DNA of 48,641 nucleotides from Clostridia bacterium (GCA_017516745.1 JAFXBF010000022.1:1-48641), one strand, 5' to 3'. Shown: positions 8,617 to 17,042, counted from the stretch's first letter. The notes: a model not told the origin generated them from the letters alone. Made by a program: numbers and translations.

Positions 8617-9786
8617 TTAATACTTATTGTACGTTAATACACCTTCTGTAGAGCGTTCGGGGTCAACATCACCGCTGCCAAACCAAGTATATATATTTGA
8701 ATAGCCTATTGCCTCATCCGCATAAACAACCAAACCGTAGCCTGATGAATCCTTTATTATTATTCTTGCCAATTTAGGACTGTAAAGATCTAAAGTTTTA
8801 AATGTACCGTTATAATTGGTTTCTTCGTTTTCAAAATAATTTGCATAGTCGTTAGTATCCCAATCCCACGGCTTATATGATCTTACATCATAACCCGTAT
8901 ATATACCCTCTTGTTCAGATTCATTGTAAACTAAAGAACCGTCAAGAGATTGAATGTTCAGTGTCCAATAGCCGGTAAGTTCATTCCAGTATTCCTCAAT
9001 TTTCCATTCACCAGTAATATCCCAGTTAGCTATAATGTTATCGACAGGATAATGATACCCCCAACCGTATTCATTCAGTTCTTCGGAAAGATTATAACCT
9101 GTTCTTTCAAAAGCAGCTGTTAAAGTAACGGTTCCAGTATATGATAGGTAAGTATATTTATCATTTACAGAACAGACATATGTATAGGTTTTGTTATCCA
9201 AATCCACTTCATCTGTAATCGGTGTAAGAGTTTTGTAATCGCCGTATCTTTCTTGGACTATTGCTTGAAATTTTTGCCTATCAGGTTCGTATTTTACAAC
9301 AAGATTAGGCTCTTGTGTTTCGCTCCAGCTTTCTACAGCCCAACCGGTATCATATTTTCTGCTTTGAAGAGTTACATACGCTGTCATCTGCATATTTTCA
9401 TCTTCAAGCTCAATAACACAATCCGCCGTATCGTAATTGCCGTTTTCAGAATGACGCTCTATCTTGAAATCTTTAACTTCAAGTGTATGAACAGTATTAT
9501 CATCACTTAAAACATATGTAGTTAAATCTCTCGGCAGTGTTTCAATCAAATCCTTTTCAAGACCGCTTGACCCCGAAGAGCTGCTTGCGATAATGATAAT
9601 AACAACAACCGCTATTGCCGCAATAATAAGCCAAACGGGGAATTTCTTTTTGGAGGTAGCCGACACCGACTTTAGTGTAGAATTTGATGAAGTTACCGAA
9701 TACACAGGTGCAGGATTTTGCAAGCCGCAACTCGAGCAGAATTTATTTTCGACACTTACCTGTGCACCGCATTTTTTACAATACAT
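8617..9786 (-). CDS. Zinc-ribbon protein with membrane helix and extracellular domain
   Basis: 389 residues starting MYCKKCGAQV. The ATG at 9786 has AGGAGA 8 nt upstream and avoids an overlap with the preceding gene. The zinc ribbon CKKCGA/CSSCGL lies in residues 3-22. A Ser/Thr/Lys linker precedes one membrane helix (about 48-69, VWLIIAAIAVVVIIIIASSS). The remaining 310 residues are outside, rich in Tyr, Trp, Asp and Asn. They include repeats of beta-strand character, such as YVTLQSRKYDTGWAVESWSE, and a lipocalin-like C-terminal stretch from ITGEWKIEEYWNELTGYW onward. No catalytic motif was recognised. The architecture (cytoplasmic ribbon, helix, extracellular sensor-like domain) recurs at 13112-13975. 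Confidence 0.8.
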   Translation of the reverse strand: MYCKKCGAQVSVENKFCSSCGLQNPAPVYSVTSSNSTLKSVSATSKKKFPVWLIIAAIAVVVIIIIASSSSGSSGLEKDLIETLPRDLTTYVLSDDNTVHTLEVKDFKIERHSENGNYDTADCVIELEDENMQMTAYVTLQSRKYDTGWAVESWSETQEPNLVVKYEPDRQKFQAIVQERYGDYKTLTPITDEVDLDNKTYTYVCSVNDKYTYLSYTGTVTLTAAFERTGYNLSEELNEYGWGYHYPVDNIIANWDITGEWKIEEYWNELTGYWTLNIQSLDGSLVYNESEQEGIYTGYDVRSYKPWDWDTNDYANYFENEETNYNGTFKTLDLYSPKLARIIIKDSSGYGLVVYADEAIGYSNIYTWFGSGDVDPERSTEGVLTYNKY

Positions 9787-9799
9787 CTCTCTTCTCTCC

Positions 9800-10654
9800 T
9801 TAAACATTTCCGGCTTTTTTTATCTGTGCATACAAAGAATTCGTTTCGTCTCTGTAATGCTTTTCCTCAGCCTCTAATTGACCTTGCAGCAATCTTATTT
9901 GTTCATTAATTTCACTGTTCTTTTTTCTGAAATTAGAATCCAATTTCATGCCGCATATATGGTGAATAAGCCAAGTAATCACACCTGCAACAAGCAAAAC
10001 TACAAAAATTGTACCTCCGTCAAGGTTATTCAGACTTGAATTCCCTATTATTATAATCATACCAATATATCTGATAATCAAACCTTTATCCAACTTCTTA
10101 CTTGGCATTTTATCCAAATTATTTTTCTGTTTAGTCAGAAGATTAATTTGATTTAACAAATCGGCTTTATTATGTCCATGTTCTTTTTCGAGCTGATTTA
10201 GTCGTGAATATGCGGCAGTTTTAATTTTTGATAACTCACTGCAAACATCTGCATAATAGTTTTCAAATTGATGCTGCATTTCGTTCCTTTGTGCAACTGT
10301 CGCCACAGTACTCGCCTTACTGTAAAATTGATTAATTTCATCCAGCTTCATTTTGCTAATGCCGAAATCGGTAAAATTCTTGCTGTCAGTTTTCACAAGT
10401 CCCCACCATCCGCGATAATCATAGGGGAATTTATTTGACAGCATTTCAAATTTTCCTCTTGCTGCAGAGTATTCCTTTAAAGTAAGAAATGTATCACCGG
10501 ATTTTGCAAGATTATCAGCTTCACTTTTGAGTTTATCCGTCTTTTTTTCGATTAAAAATGGTGTATCACAATAAGGACAAATCGCTGATTCCTTTTCAGA
10601 ATTGATTTCAAGCCTTGCTCCGCATTGCGTACAAACAGCAGATATCATTGCCAT
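9800..10654 (-). CDS. Zinc-ribbon, coiled-coil membrane protein
   Basis: 284 residues; AGGTGA lies 7 nt before the ATG at 10654. It begins with a zinc ribbon (CTQCGARLE and CPYCDTPF, residues about 8-33), then a TPR-like helical segment (about 45-115) containing KFPYDYRGWWGLVK. A coiled coil follows (about 140-180, rich in Leu, Lys and Gln). There are two hydrophobic segments (about 190-210, IIRYIGMIIIIG; and 218-238, GTIFVVLLVAGVITWLI), and a second charged coiled coil lies at the C-terminus. The ends are probably cytoplasmic. The 13 nt gap to the next gene supports one operon. It could be a scaffold for the other ribbon proteins. Function unknown. Confidence 0.8.
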   Translation of the reverse strand: MAMISAVCTQCGARLEINSEKESAICPYCDTPFLIEKKTDKLKSEADNLAKSGDTFLTLKEYSAARGKFEMLSNKFPYDYRGWWGLVKTDSKNFTDFGISKMKLDEINQFYSKASTVATVAQRNEMQHQFENYYADVCSELSKIKTAAYSRLNQLEKEHGHNKADLLNQINLLTKQKNNLDKMPSKKLDKGLIIRYIGMIIIIGNSSLNNLDGGTIFVVLLVAGVITWLIHHICGMKLDSNFRKKNSEINEQIRLLQGQLEAEEKHYRDETNSLYAQIKKAGNV

Positions 10655-10668
10655 AAATCACTCACCTG

Positions 10669-11028
10669 CTATTTGTTATTTGCAACCATTGCTCGGATTT
10701 GAGCAGCGACATGCGGATTAAGGCTATCAAAATATGCAAGCGTTTTTTTCTCCGGCTTGGCATTATACAGCTGAATGGCTGTTTGTAAGTCACCCTGTAT
10801 TACTTTAATTTCATACCCTTTCGCCTGTACTGTCTTTTTCCATGCGGAGAAGGCAATCTCCTCTGCCCAGAAATGGCATCCAATACCTATTGCCAAACAA
10901 ATAATGGCTGCCGGAATAAGAGCCTCAAAAAGGCAAAGCACACCGCCGTATCTTGTAAGCGCTCCGATAACACTTACAAATGTTGCTGACTTTGAAATTT
11001 TATATTGCTTCCACAATAATACCCACAT
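10669..11028 (-). CDS. Small membrane protein
   Basis: 119 residues, starting MWVLLWKQYK, with GAGGAT 7 nt upstream. One long hydrophobic region (about 25-55, containing ALIPAAIICLAIGIGCHFW) probably forms one or two membrane helices. The C-terminal half is soluble and helical, with the acidic/amphipathic segment VIQGDLQTAIQLYNAKPEKK. There are no cysteine ribbons, unlike its neighbours. It lies 14 nt before the ribbon/coiled-coil gene and 18 nt after the GLUG lipoprotein, so it is the third gene of the operon. I recognise no family. Confidence 0.75.
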   Translation of the reverse strand: MWVLLWKQYKISKSATFVSVIGALTRYGGVLCLFEALIPAAIICLAIGIGCHFWAEEIAFSAWKKTVQAKGYEIKVIQGDLQTAIQLYNAKPEKKTLAYFDSLNPHVAAQIRAMVANNK

Positions 11029-11046
11029 AAATTAATCCTCTAATCC

Positions 11047-13089
11047 TTATTTTCTGATACCTAAATCTTCATATTCCTTGTTACCAAGTCCACGGTCAAA
11101 GTTTGAATAACTGCAGTTTTCAACAAATACGGAATAATTCTTTTCACCGCAATGGTTGCCGATAATACCGCCGAAATAGTTGGTATAAACCTGCTCGCCG
11201 TATTTGTTTACAAACTCTTCTGCAACGTTTACTTTAAGCTCACCGATATTGGAGCAGTTTTTAATGACGAGCTTTGCTTTCTTTGCCTGAATAAACTTTC
11301 CCTTACCGTCATCGTTATCTACCGTAAGCATCGGGAAGCTGCCTACTCTGCCGATGATGCCGCCGGCAACTCTCGCAAAGGTCATAGACTTTTTAAACTC
11401 GTAAACATCTTTGCTCGGCTGAGTATTTTCTATGCAGAGTGTGCCTTCGCTCACACAGTTTTCAAATGCCGACTGAATGCCGCAAATATCCCAGTTGGCT
11501 GCTATACCGCCTACAAGCTGGTTATCGGCGCTGATAACAACGTCTCCGCTGTTTTTACATCCGATAACTTTTATAAAAGAATCTTTTGAAATTTTGCTGT
11601 CACCAAGTTCAGCAAACAAAGCGGACGTGTTACCTATTACACCGCCTGCACATGCTGTGCTTGTAACCGTGCCTGCATTATCACAGTTTTCAATAGTCAT
11701 TTTAAGATCCATTTTATCGCCGGAAAGCATAACATAGCTGATAACACCTGCACAACCAATGCTTCCTTCTGTTGCTGTTATTTTGCCGTGGTTTGTGCAG
11801 TCGGCAATTCTGACCTCACCGCTCTGGTGCAGAATTTCGCCTACAAACGATGCAATAATTCCGCCAACTTTGTCTTTACCCGTAATATCGGCATAATTTG
11901 TGCAGTTTTCGATAACCATTTTATTTGCTCTGCCAATCATAAAATCGCCAACTATGCCGCCGAGAAGTCCGTCGCCTGTAACTTCGCCTTCATTAACGCA
12001 GTTTTTAACGAACATTGAAACATCGGATTCGCTGTTGCCTAAAGAGCCAACAATACCGCCGCCATTTACTGTTGCTTCAATCTTACCTTGGTTAATACAG
12101 TCAGCAATTTCAATTTCCGGATTTTCAATTTCCATATTTGTGCCGGCTGCATAAACCTTACCGGTAATACCGCCTGATGTTTCACCATCCAGAACATAGC
12201 CTTCGTTACTACAATTATAAATGCGTCCACCCCAACCTGTAATACCGCCGGACTTTTCACCGCCGGAAATAGTACCTCTGTTAACACAGTTTTTAATATT
12301 TCCGCCGTTACCCGAAATACCGCCAAGGTAAACGCAGGTTCTGTTTTCACCGTTATGGGTAATTGTACCTTCAAAAATACAGTTTTTAATTTCGCCGTCA
12401 TTTGAGCCGATAATACCGCCCGCTACACCGCCGAGACAGTCAATGACAGCATAGCTCGTACAATTCTCAATTTTGCTTTCGTATGAATTGCCGGCAATAC
12501 CGCCCATATAGGTTGTAGCACTGTTACCGGAAACACAGATGTATGACTTATCAACGGTAAGGTTTTTTACCGTACCCTGCACTCCTCCAAACAGACCATA
12601 GTTCCTGTTCTGCACGTCTTCAATAAGCGTGGAATCGGTATTGATATACATACCGCTGACGGTATAACCGTTTCCGTCAAAGAAGCCTTCAAACCAAGTC
12701 CAACCGGAAGCAATTGGAGTCCATGAATATTCGGGAGCATCCTGTGCCCAGCTGTCAAAGTTTGCGGTATCATTAAGGTTTATGTCACTTGTAAGCACAT
12801 AATAAGCCTTGAAATACGGGTTTTTGTAGCTATCTTCATCGTCAGCAAGGAGCTCGGACATATAGGCAAGCTCTGCTGCAGATGAAATCTGATACGGGTC
12901 ATCTTCCGTACCTGTGCCGCCTGAAAAGCTGTCTGCAGCCTCAATCTGCTTTGTTTCGGGTAAATCACGCATTACATAAGCTGTAGTCGGCTCTGATGTA
13001 GCATCTTCATTACCTTTTGTTTCATTGCCGCAGGCAGCAAAGGTGAATACCGTTACCGCCGCAAGTAAAACTGAAATTAATTTTTTCAT
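11047..13089 (-). CDS. Lipoprotein with GLUG-type beta-helix repeats
   Basis: 680 residues; GGGTGA lies 10 nt before the ATG. A lipoprotein signal ends at FAAC (Cys20). The mature protein opens with GGTGTEDDPYQISSAAELAY, the usual entry to GLUG-type repeat domains. At least ten repeats follow, alternating GGIxGxx with IxNCxNxGxI units, for example KNCVNRGTISGGEKSGGITG. Such repeats fold as a beta-helix and occur in adhesins and surface proteins, including IgA-peptidase-associated ones. It should stand on the outer face of the membrane. It is the second gene of the zinc-ribbon operon and the only one that looks like a long surface rod. It may bind a polymer or another cell; this is inference. 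Confidence 0.85.
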   Translation of the reverse strand: MKKLISVLLAAVTVFTFAACGNETKGNEDATSEPTTAYVMRDLPETKQIEAADSFSGGTGTEDDPYQISSAAELAYMSELLADDEDSYKNPYFKAYYVLTSDINLNDTANFDSWAQDAPEYSWTPIASGWTWFEGFFDGNGYTVSGMYINTDSTLIEDVQNRNYGLFGGVQGTVKNLTVDKSYICVSGNSATTYMGGIAGNSYESKIENCTSYAVIDCLGGVAGGIIGSNDGEIKNCIFEGTITHNGENRTCVYLGGISGNGGNIKNCVNRGTISGGEKSGGITGWGGRIYNCSNEGYVLDGETSGGITGKVYAAGTNMEIENPEIEIADCINQGKIEATVNGGGIVGSLGNSESDVSMFVKNCVNEGEVTGDGLLGGIVGDFMIGRANKMVIENCTNYADITGKDKVGGIIASFVGEILHQSGEVRIADCTNHGKITATEGSIGCAGVISYVMLSGDKMDLKMTIENCDNAGTVTSTACAGGVIGNTSALFAELGDSKISKDSFIKVIGCKNSGDVVISADNQLVGGIAANWDICGIQSAFENCVSEGTLCIENTQPSKDVYEFKKSMTFARVAGGIIGRVGSFPMLTVDNDDGKGKFIQAKKAKLVIKNCSNIGELKVNVAEEFVNKYGEQVYTNYFGGIIGNHCGEKNYSVFVENCSYSNFDRGLGNKEYEDLGIRK

Positions 13090-13111
13090 CGCTTTTAAAT
13101 CACCCTATATT

Positions 13112-13975
13112 TTATTTTTTAACAAAGCCTTTGGCAATCAGGTTGCCATCGGTAACAGCCATTGATAAATACTCTGCGCTTGAAAAGTTAAAGTCAGACC
13201 AACCCGCTGCTGCAAGCTTTTGACAGTTTTCGTACTTGTCAACGCCTTCCATAGTCGTCGTCACCGCAACGTATGTATCGCCGAAATCAAAAGCAGTTGA
13301 ACAGCAGCCTTCAACATTTGATCTCGGTTCATCCATAAAACTTGTACGTATCTCATATTCAAACTGTGCCGCTTCCTGCTCGGTCATTCCGCTTATATCA
13401 AAAACGAAAGTGTACACTACGTCAGAAATCTTATCTCCGGTATAGCCGAATCGGTGAATCAGGAAGTTATTAACTCCTTCAATCGGTTCTTCTTCTTTTG
13501 CATAAGAATTGCTGCTGAGGCTGCCAAAGAGATTATCCAAATCGCTATAGCCGTATTTTGCAAGCAATGCTTCATATTCGCTTGATGCCGATACAGGATT
13601 AGTCTGCTGTACTATGGGATTCGTCTGTACCAAAGCATCTGTCTGAGGAACAGTTCCCACAGTAGGTGAATCTTCAAATCCGAAATCGTATGTCGAATCT
13701 TCTATAGGTGAAATTGTAGGTATGTAATTTTCGTTATCATCCCTTGAGCCCATTGAAACAGCAATTACCACGACAACAATGACCGCAACAACTATTCCTA
13801 CAATTGCACCGGTAGATAATTTCTTCTTGGGTTGAAGCTGTGTGAGATTTACTGTCGGCTGCTGAACGTTCACAGGAGCATTATTTTCTACCGTAGTACC
13901 ATTCTGCTCTGCACCGCATACCGGACAAAACCTTGTGTCCTCACTAATCTCTTTACCGCAATTCTTACAAAACAT
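13112..13975 (-). CDS. Zinc-ribbon protein with membrane helix (first gene of operon)
   Basis: 287 residues starting MFCKNCGKEI, with AGGAGA 6 nt upstream. The ribbon CKNCGK/CPVCGA is at residues 3-22. An Asn/Gln/Pro linker precedes a strong membrane helix (about 54-75, GAIVGIVVAVIVVVVIAVSM). An acidic Thr/Gln-rich spacer follows, then an extracellular domain (about 140-287). Its segment YTFVFDISGMTEQEAAQFEY and the end SAEYLSMAVTDGNLIAKGFV recall DUF1307/YehR-type lipoprotein domains, a weak call. It is the promoter-proximal gene of the seven-gene operon running to 7586, with intergenic gaps of 13-55 nt. A candidate structured RNA lies 290 nt upstream on the same strand. Confidence 0.82.
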   Translation of the reverse strand: MFCKNCGKEISEDTRFCPVCGAEQNGTTVENNAPVNVQQPTVNLTQLQPKKKLSTGAIVGIVVAVIVVVVIAVSMGSRDDNENYIPTISPIEDSTYDFGFEDSPTVGTVPQTDALVQTNPIVQQTNPVSASSEYEALLAKYGYSDLDNLFGSLSSNSYAKEEEPIEGVNNFLIHRFGYTGDKISDVVYTFVFDISGMTEQEAAQFEYEIRTSFMDEPRSNVEGCCSTAFDFGDTYVAVTTTMEGVDKYENCQKLAAAGWSDFNFSSAEYLSMAVTDGNLIAKGFVKK

Positions 13976-14259
13976 ATTCCTTCTCCTCTTTTTTTAATTT
14001 TTATTTAAACAGCAAACGTGTGGTTACCGCCGCTTAAAACAGCAGGCAGATAACCAAAACAGTGCTGTATTAAATATTCAATTACAAATAATTAGACACC
14101 GCATTTTTTGAAAAGGTTCACTATTTGACGAAAATTTTTTCAAAATTTATTTTTTACTTAATTATTGTTAGATTTAGACTATTATGTTATATTTGTATTC
14201 GCCGAAGTGATACTGCGAAAGAAAAAGTAATATTGTCAACATGTATTTTTGAGTAAAAT
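13976..14259. other. AT-rich leader region upstream of the zinc-ribbon operon
   Basis: No gene is seen in this 280 bp stretch. It is very AT-rich from 14060 to 14200 and presumably carries the operon promoter. TTGACA occurs on the minus strand near 14236-14241, but no convincing -10 stands at the right distance, so I do not call a promoter. Confidence 0.4.
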
Positions 14260-14287
14260 AAAAAATGCGCCAGCCGAAGCTGACGCA
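14260..14287 (-). terminator. Intrinsic terminator of the candidate RNA
   Basis: The minus strand reads TGCGTCAGC-TTCG-GCTGGCGCA then TTTTTT: a 9 bp stem with one G-U pair, a UUCG tetraloop and a T6 run. No protein gene lies upstream on this strand before the divergent gene at 14535, so it must end a short non-coding transcript or attenuate the operon. Confidence 0.75.
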
Positions 14288-14418
14288 CGAAAAATGCATT
14301 AGCTCGAATGTCGCCAAACAAACTTCAACATACTATTACAGATATGAAGAAAACGAGCATGCATTTTTTCCGAATTAAAAAATACATACCTATAATAGTA
14401 TATTAAGTTTGTTTGGCA
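14260..14418 (-). ncRNA. Candidate structured RNA or leader with interleaved stems
   Basis: Four arms occur on the minus strand in the order B', A', B, A. B' (14417-14391) pairs with B (14340-14313) over about 27 bp, starting GCCAAACAAACTT with AAGTTTGTTTGGC. A' (14370-14354) pairs with A (14307-14289) over about 15 bp, AAAAATGCAT and GCTCG with CGAGC and ATGCATTTTT. The order B'A'BA is pseudoknot-type or mutually exclusive. Imperfect pairs are G-U only when read on the minus strand; on the plus strand they would be A-C mismatches. This suggests the minus strand is the RNA. A terminator follows directly, and a promoter 5' of B' predicts a start at the first base of B'. It is either a free RNA of about 155 nt or an attenuator leader of the zinc-ribbon operon. 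No known RNA family was recognised. A MITE with 27 bp terminal repeats is an alternative. Confidence 0.5.
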
Positions 14419-14423
14419 ATATT

Positions 14424-14452
14424 ACTTTACCACAGTTTTTGCAAGTTATCAA
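14424..14452 (-). promoter_or_regulatory. Promoter of the candidate RNA
   Basis: On the minus strand, TTGATA (14452-14447), a 17 bp spacer and TAAAGT (14429-14424). A start 7 nt downstream falls on 14417, the first base of arm B'. The match to consensus is moderate (5/6 and 4/6). Confidence 0.45.
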
Positions 14453-14534
14453 TAGTGAATGTTGATTTTTTGCAAACTTCGGCACCTGTTTTTCAGTTCT
14501 TTTATTCTCAAACGCAATTTATACGGAGTATAAA

Positions 14535-16283
14535 ATGAAAGAAATCGTAAACTTCACCGAGCTTGTAAAGCAAGCGGCAAACGGCAATAATGAAGCATTT
14601 GAAGAATTATACCGTGCGACCGTCAAAAGCGCCTACCGCACGGCAAACCTCATACTTTCAAACCCAAGTGATGCAGAGGATGTTCTTCAAAACGCTTATA
14701 TCAAAGCATCAGAAAAGCTCTCGGAGCTTAAAAACCCCGAGAGCTTTGAAAGTTGGTTAAAATCAATTGTAGAAAACGAATGTAAAAACTATATTAGGAA
14801 AGAAAAGCGTATTACCGCACCAATCATTTTACTGAACAGAAAAGCAGAAGAAACTTCAAAAGAACTCGCCGAGCCTGTTCCGCAAGAGATTATGGAACGT
14901 GAAGACCTCAGAAACAGTGTCACGGATATTCTCAATAGCCTTTCTCCCGAAACACGTGCATGTATAGTACTTTTTCACTATGAAGACAAGAGCCTAAACG
15001 AAATTTCCGAAATATTAAATATACCTGTCGGCACAGTAAAAAGCAGACTGTATAACGGCAGAAAGAAAATTGAAAAGCAATTTGAAAAGCTCCGTAAAAA
15101 AGACCCTACGCTTTACAGCATCAGCGCAATTCCGGTTTTGCTCTCTGTTCTTATCTATCAGGCACAAAACATTACTTTGCCTGCTGCCATATCAACCGCA
15201 ACCGCTGTGACGGTAGGAACAACGGTCAGCGCAACTGCTTCGACAGCAGCCGGTTCAACAGCCGCCACGGCTGCTGCAACCGCCGGTACAGCCTTATCTG
15301 CCACCGCAGCCACAGCATCAACTGCCACAGTAATAGTTGCAAAGGCAGCTGCCGTTGTAGTTGCAGTTTCTTTAGCTGTCGGCGGTACGGCAGTAATTAA
15401 AAAGCAAATTGAAAAGAGAACCGAACAGACAACTGCCTATTCGTTAAAAGCAGAGGAAGAAGGAACTGTGGCACCGTCTGAAAATTACGGTTCAGAAAAC
15501 CTTTCAGAAGAAACAAATAATGAAAGTACTTCCACGCAAAACTCAGTAAACTTACACACAACTTCTCAAGCTTTAACTGTAGCGACCTCATCCCGAAACA
15601 ACGAAACATCGGTTATACCCAAAACCGAAACACATCAAACATCTTTTATAACAACTGCAACTACTCAAACACCCACGGAAGCCACGGGTAAAACGACAAC
15701 AGAGACCCAAACCACAGACGTGACGGAAACCGCAACCGAAATCACAACCCAACGCCCCACAGAAGCCACACAACCACCCACAACAAACCCCGAAAATAAT
15801 TATTCAAGTTCTTCGGGTGTTATAACCGAATATATCGGAAACGAAGCCAATGTCAGTATTCCGTCCTCAATAGGCAGTAATACCGTTACCGCAATAGGCG
15901 CATCTGCTTTTCAAAGCAATGCATATATATCGACAGTTACTCTGCCAGATTCAATAACACAGATAGGCCAGGAGGCGTTTGCGGACTGCAGTTCCCTTTC
16001 ATCTGTTTCTCTTCCCGCTTCGCTCAAACAAATCGGTATCGGTGCATTCTACGGCTGTTCAAAGCTCAGTTCGGTAACTGTACCTAATTCGGTAACAACA
16101 ATCGGTGATGAAGCGTTTGCAAACTGCACCTCACTTAAAACAGTGACCATTCCCTCCTCTGTAACTGATATAGCGGACGATGCCTTCAACGGCTGTGATT
16201 CGCTGACCATTATCTGCTCGGAAGGTTCGGCTGCCCACAAATTTGCGATAAGCAATTCGATAGAATATACAATAACCAATTAA
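14535..16283 (+). CDS. ECF sigma factor fused to a membrane helix and LRR domain
   Basis: 582 residues; GGAG lies 7 nt before the ATG. Residues 10-90 are sigma region 2 (AEDVLQNAYIKASEKL, FESWLKSIVENECKNYIRKE). Residues 125-182 are region 4 (LSPETRACIVLFHYEDKSLN, then ISEILNIPVGTVKSRLYNGR). An unusual Ala/Thr/Ser-rich stretch (215-262) leads to a membrane helix (about 264-288, VIVAKAAAVVVAVSLAVGG). A long Thr-rich linker (295-420) and five BspA-type leucine-rich repeats of 23 residues (about 440-575, unit ITQIGQEAFADCSSLSSVSL) follow. The layout predicts a cytoplasmic sigma factor tethered to an external LRR sensor, with no separate anti-sigma gene nearby. Release by proteolysis is one possible mechanism (inference). 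It is divergent from the zinc-ribbon operon, which may be its target. Confidence 0.88.
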   Translation: MKEIVNFTELVKQAANGNNEAFEELYRATVKSAYRTANLILSNPSDAEDVLQNAYIKASEKLSELKNPESFESWLKSIVENECKNYIRKEKRITAPIILLNRKAEETSKELAEPVPQEIMEREDLRNSVTDILNSLSPETRACIVLFHYEDKSLNEISEILNIPVGTVKSRLYNGRKKIEKQFEKLRKKDPTLYSISAIPVLLSVLIYQAQNITLPAAISTATAVTVGTTVSATASTAAGSTAATAAATAGTALSATAATASTATVIVAKAAAVVVAVSLAVGGTAVIKKQIEKRTEQTTAYSLKAEEEGTVAPSENYGSENLSEETNNESTSTQNSVNLHTTSQALTVATSSRNNETSVIPKTETHQTSFITTATTQTPTEATGKTTTETQTTDVTETATEITTQRPTEATQPPTTNPENNYSSSSGVITEYIGNEANVSIPSSIGSNTVTAIGASAFQSNAYISTVTLPDSITQIGQEAFADCSSLSSVSLPASLKQIGIGAFYGCSKLSSVTVPNSVTTIGDEAFANCTSLKTVTIPSSVTDIADDAFNGCDSLTIICSEGSAAHKFAISNSIEYTITN

Positions 16284-16289
16284 TTTCGC

Positions 16290-16724
16290 GGTGATCTTGT
16301 TGCCCGAATCTGAGTATTCAAATAAGTGGTGGGTTAGGAAAAGTTCGGTATATTATTACCGCTATGCACCGATTATGATTATGCTTATGTACACAGGCCT
16401 GCGTGTCGGCGAGGCATTAGCTTTGACTTGGGACGATATTAATTTCAAAGAAAAATTGATTGAGGTAAACAAGTCAATAATTTATATACCTGTTTGATTG
16501 TAAATACGAATCTATTGTTGTATTATAGGAAAAGATGAATACCTCAGCGTACATACACTGCGCACACCTTCGCAACTATGCTTTTTGAAAACAGCTGCTC
16601 AATAAAATTAGTGCCCGAGTTACTCGGACACTGTGATACAAAAGTTACTGAAAATACTTATATTCATGTTATTCAGAAGCAAAAAATAAAGGCTATTAAA
16701 TATCTTGATAAATATTGTGAATAA
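16290..16724 (+). pseudogene. Tyrosine integrase remnant, catalytic half (copy 1)
   Basis: YYYRYAPIMIMLMYTGLRVG and EALALTWDDI carry the catalytic Arg I of tyrosine recombinases. A stop follows at YIPV. After a gap, frames reading VHTLR and LLGHCDT-type sequence then NTYIHVIQKQKIKAI correspond to the HxxR, H and Tyr boxes, but frameshifted. Compared with the copy at 29850-30382, about 180 bp in the middle is deleted, from near 16515 where the sequence jumps to the GKDEY codons. It starts abruptly at the inter-domain boundary and has no N-terminal domain. Confidence 0.8.
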
Positions 16725-16729
16725 GAATA

Positions 16730-16867
16730 TTATTTGGTGCATCTCCAAAAACTACAATAATCATTAGGATTATTGGCAGCCTGCTTATTAAATAAATCAT
16801 TTGCTATATACTGAACTGTTTCAAGCAAAGCATTTTGTGCCAAAGGAAGGAATTGAACGTTATACAA
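16730..16867 (-). pseudogene. ParE/RelE-family toxin, N-terminal remnant
   Basis: From a TTG at 16867, preceded by GGAGGAGAA, the minus strand reads MYNVQFLPLAQNALLETVQY and IANDLFNKQAA. This matches the start of ParE/RelE-type toxins; the frame then loses similarity and stops after 45 codons, about half the usual length. The break abuts the integrase remnant ending at 16724, so the insertion or its decay probably cut the toxin. The antitoxin remnant stop codon lies 2 nt upstream of the start. Confidence 0.65.
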
Positions 16868-16868
16868 G

Positions 16869-17042
16869 TCATTCTCCTCCAACGGCTTCACGAATAGCTT
16901 TTAAAACATCTTTTGAAGAATAACGTACATCAGTTAACTCTGCTTCACGTTCAGCTTCAAGCAGTTTGCAATATACATCACTATCAAAATGAAGTTTTTC
17001 AAATGACTCCATGCTCATAACAACCATATCACCGAATATGCT
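16869..17042 (-). pseudogene. Phd/YefM-family antitoxin, C-terminal remnant
   Basis: The minus strand reads GDMVVMSMESFEKLHFDSDV then YCKLLEAEREAEL, ending AIREAVGGE and a stop. GDxVVMSxExxE is the central signature of Phd/YefM antitoxins. The N-terminal DNA-binding half of about 45 residues is missing, because a TAG stop precedes residue 1 of this piece. Together with the ParE remnant it is a broken type II toxin-antitoxin pair. Confidence 0.65.

Noticed and set aside
14313-14417. MITE with 27 bp terminal inverted repeats
   Set aside because: No target-site duplication is visible, and the second stem, terminator, promoter and minus-strand G-U bias fit an RNA better; kept as an alternative only.
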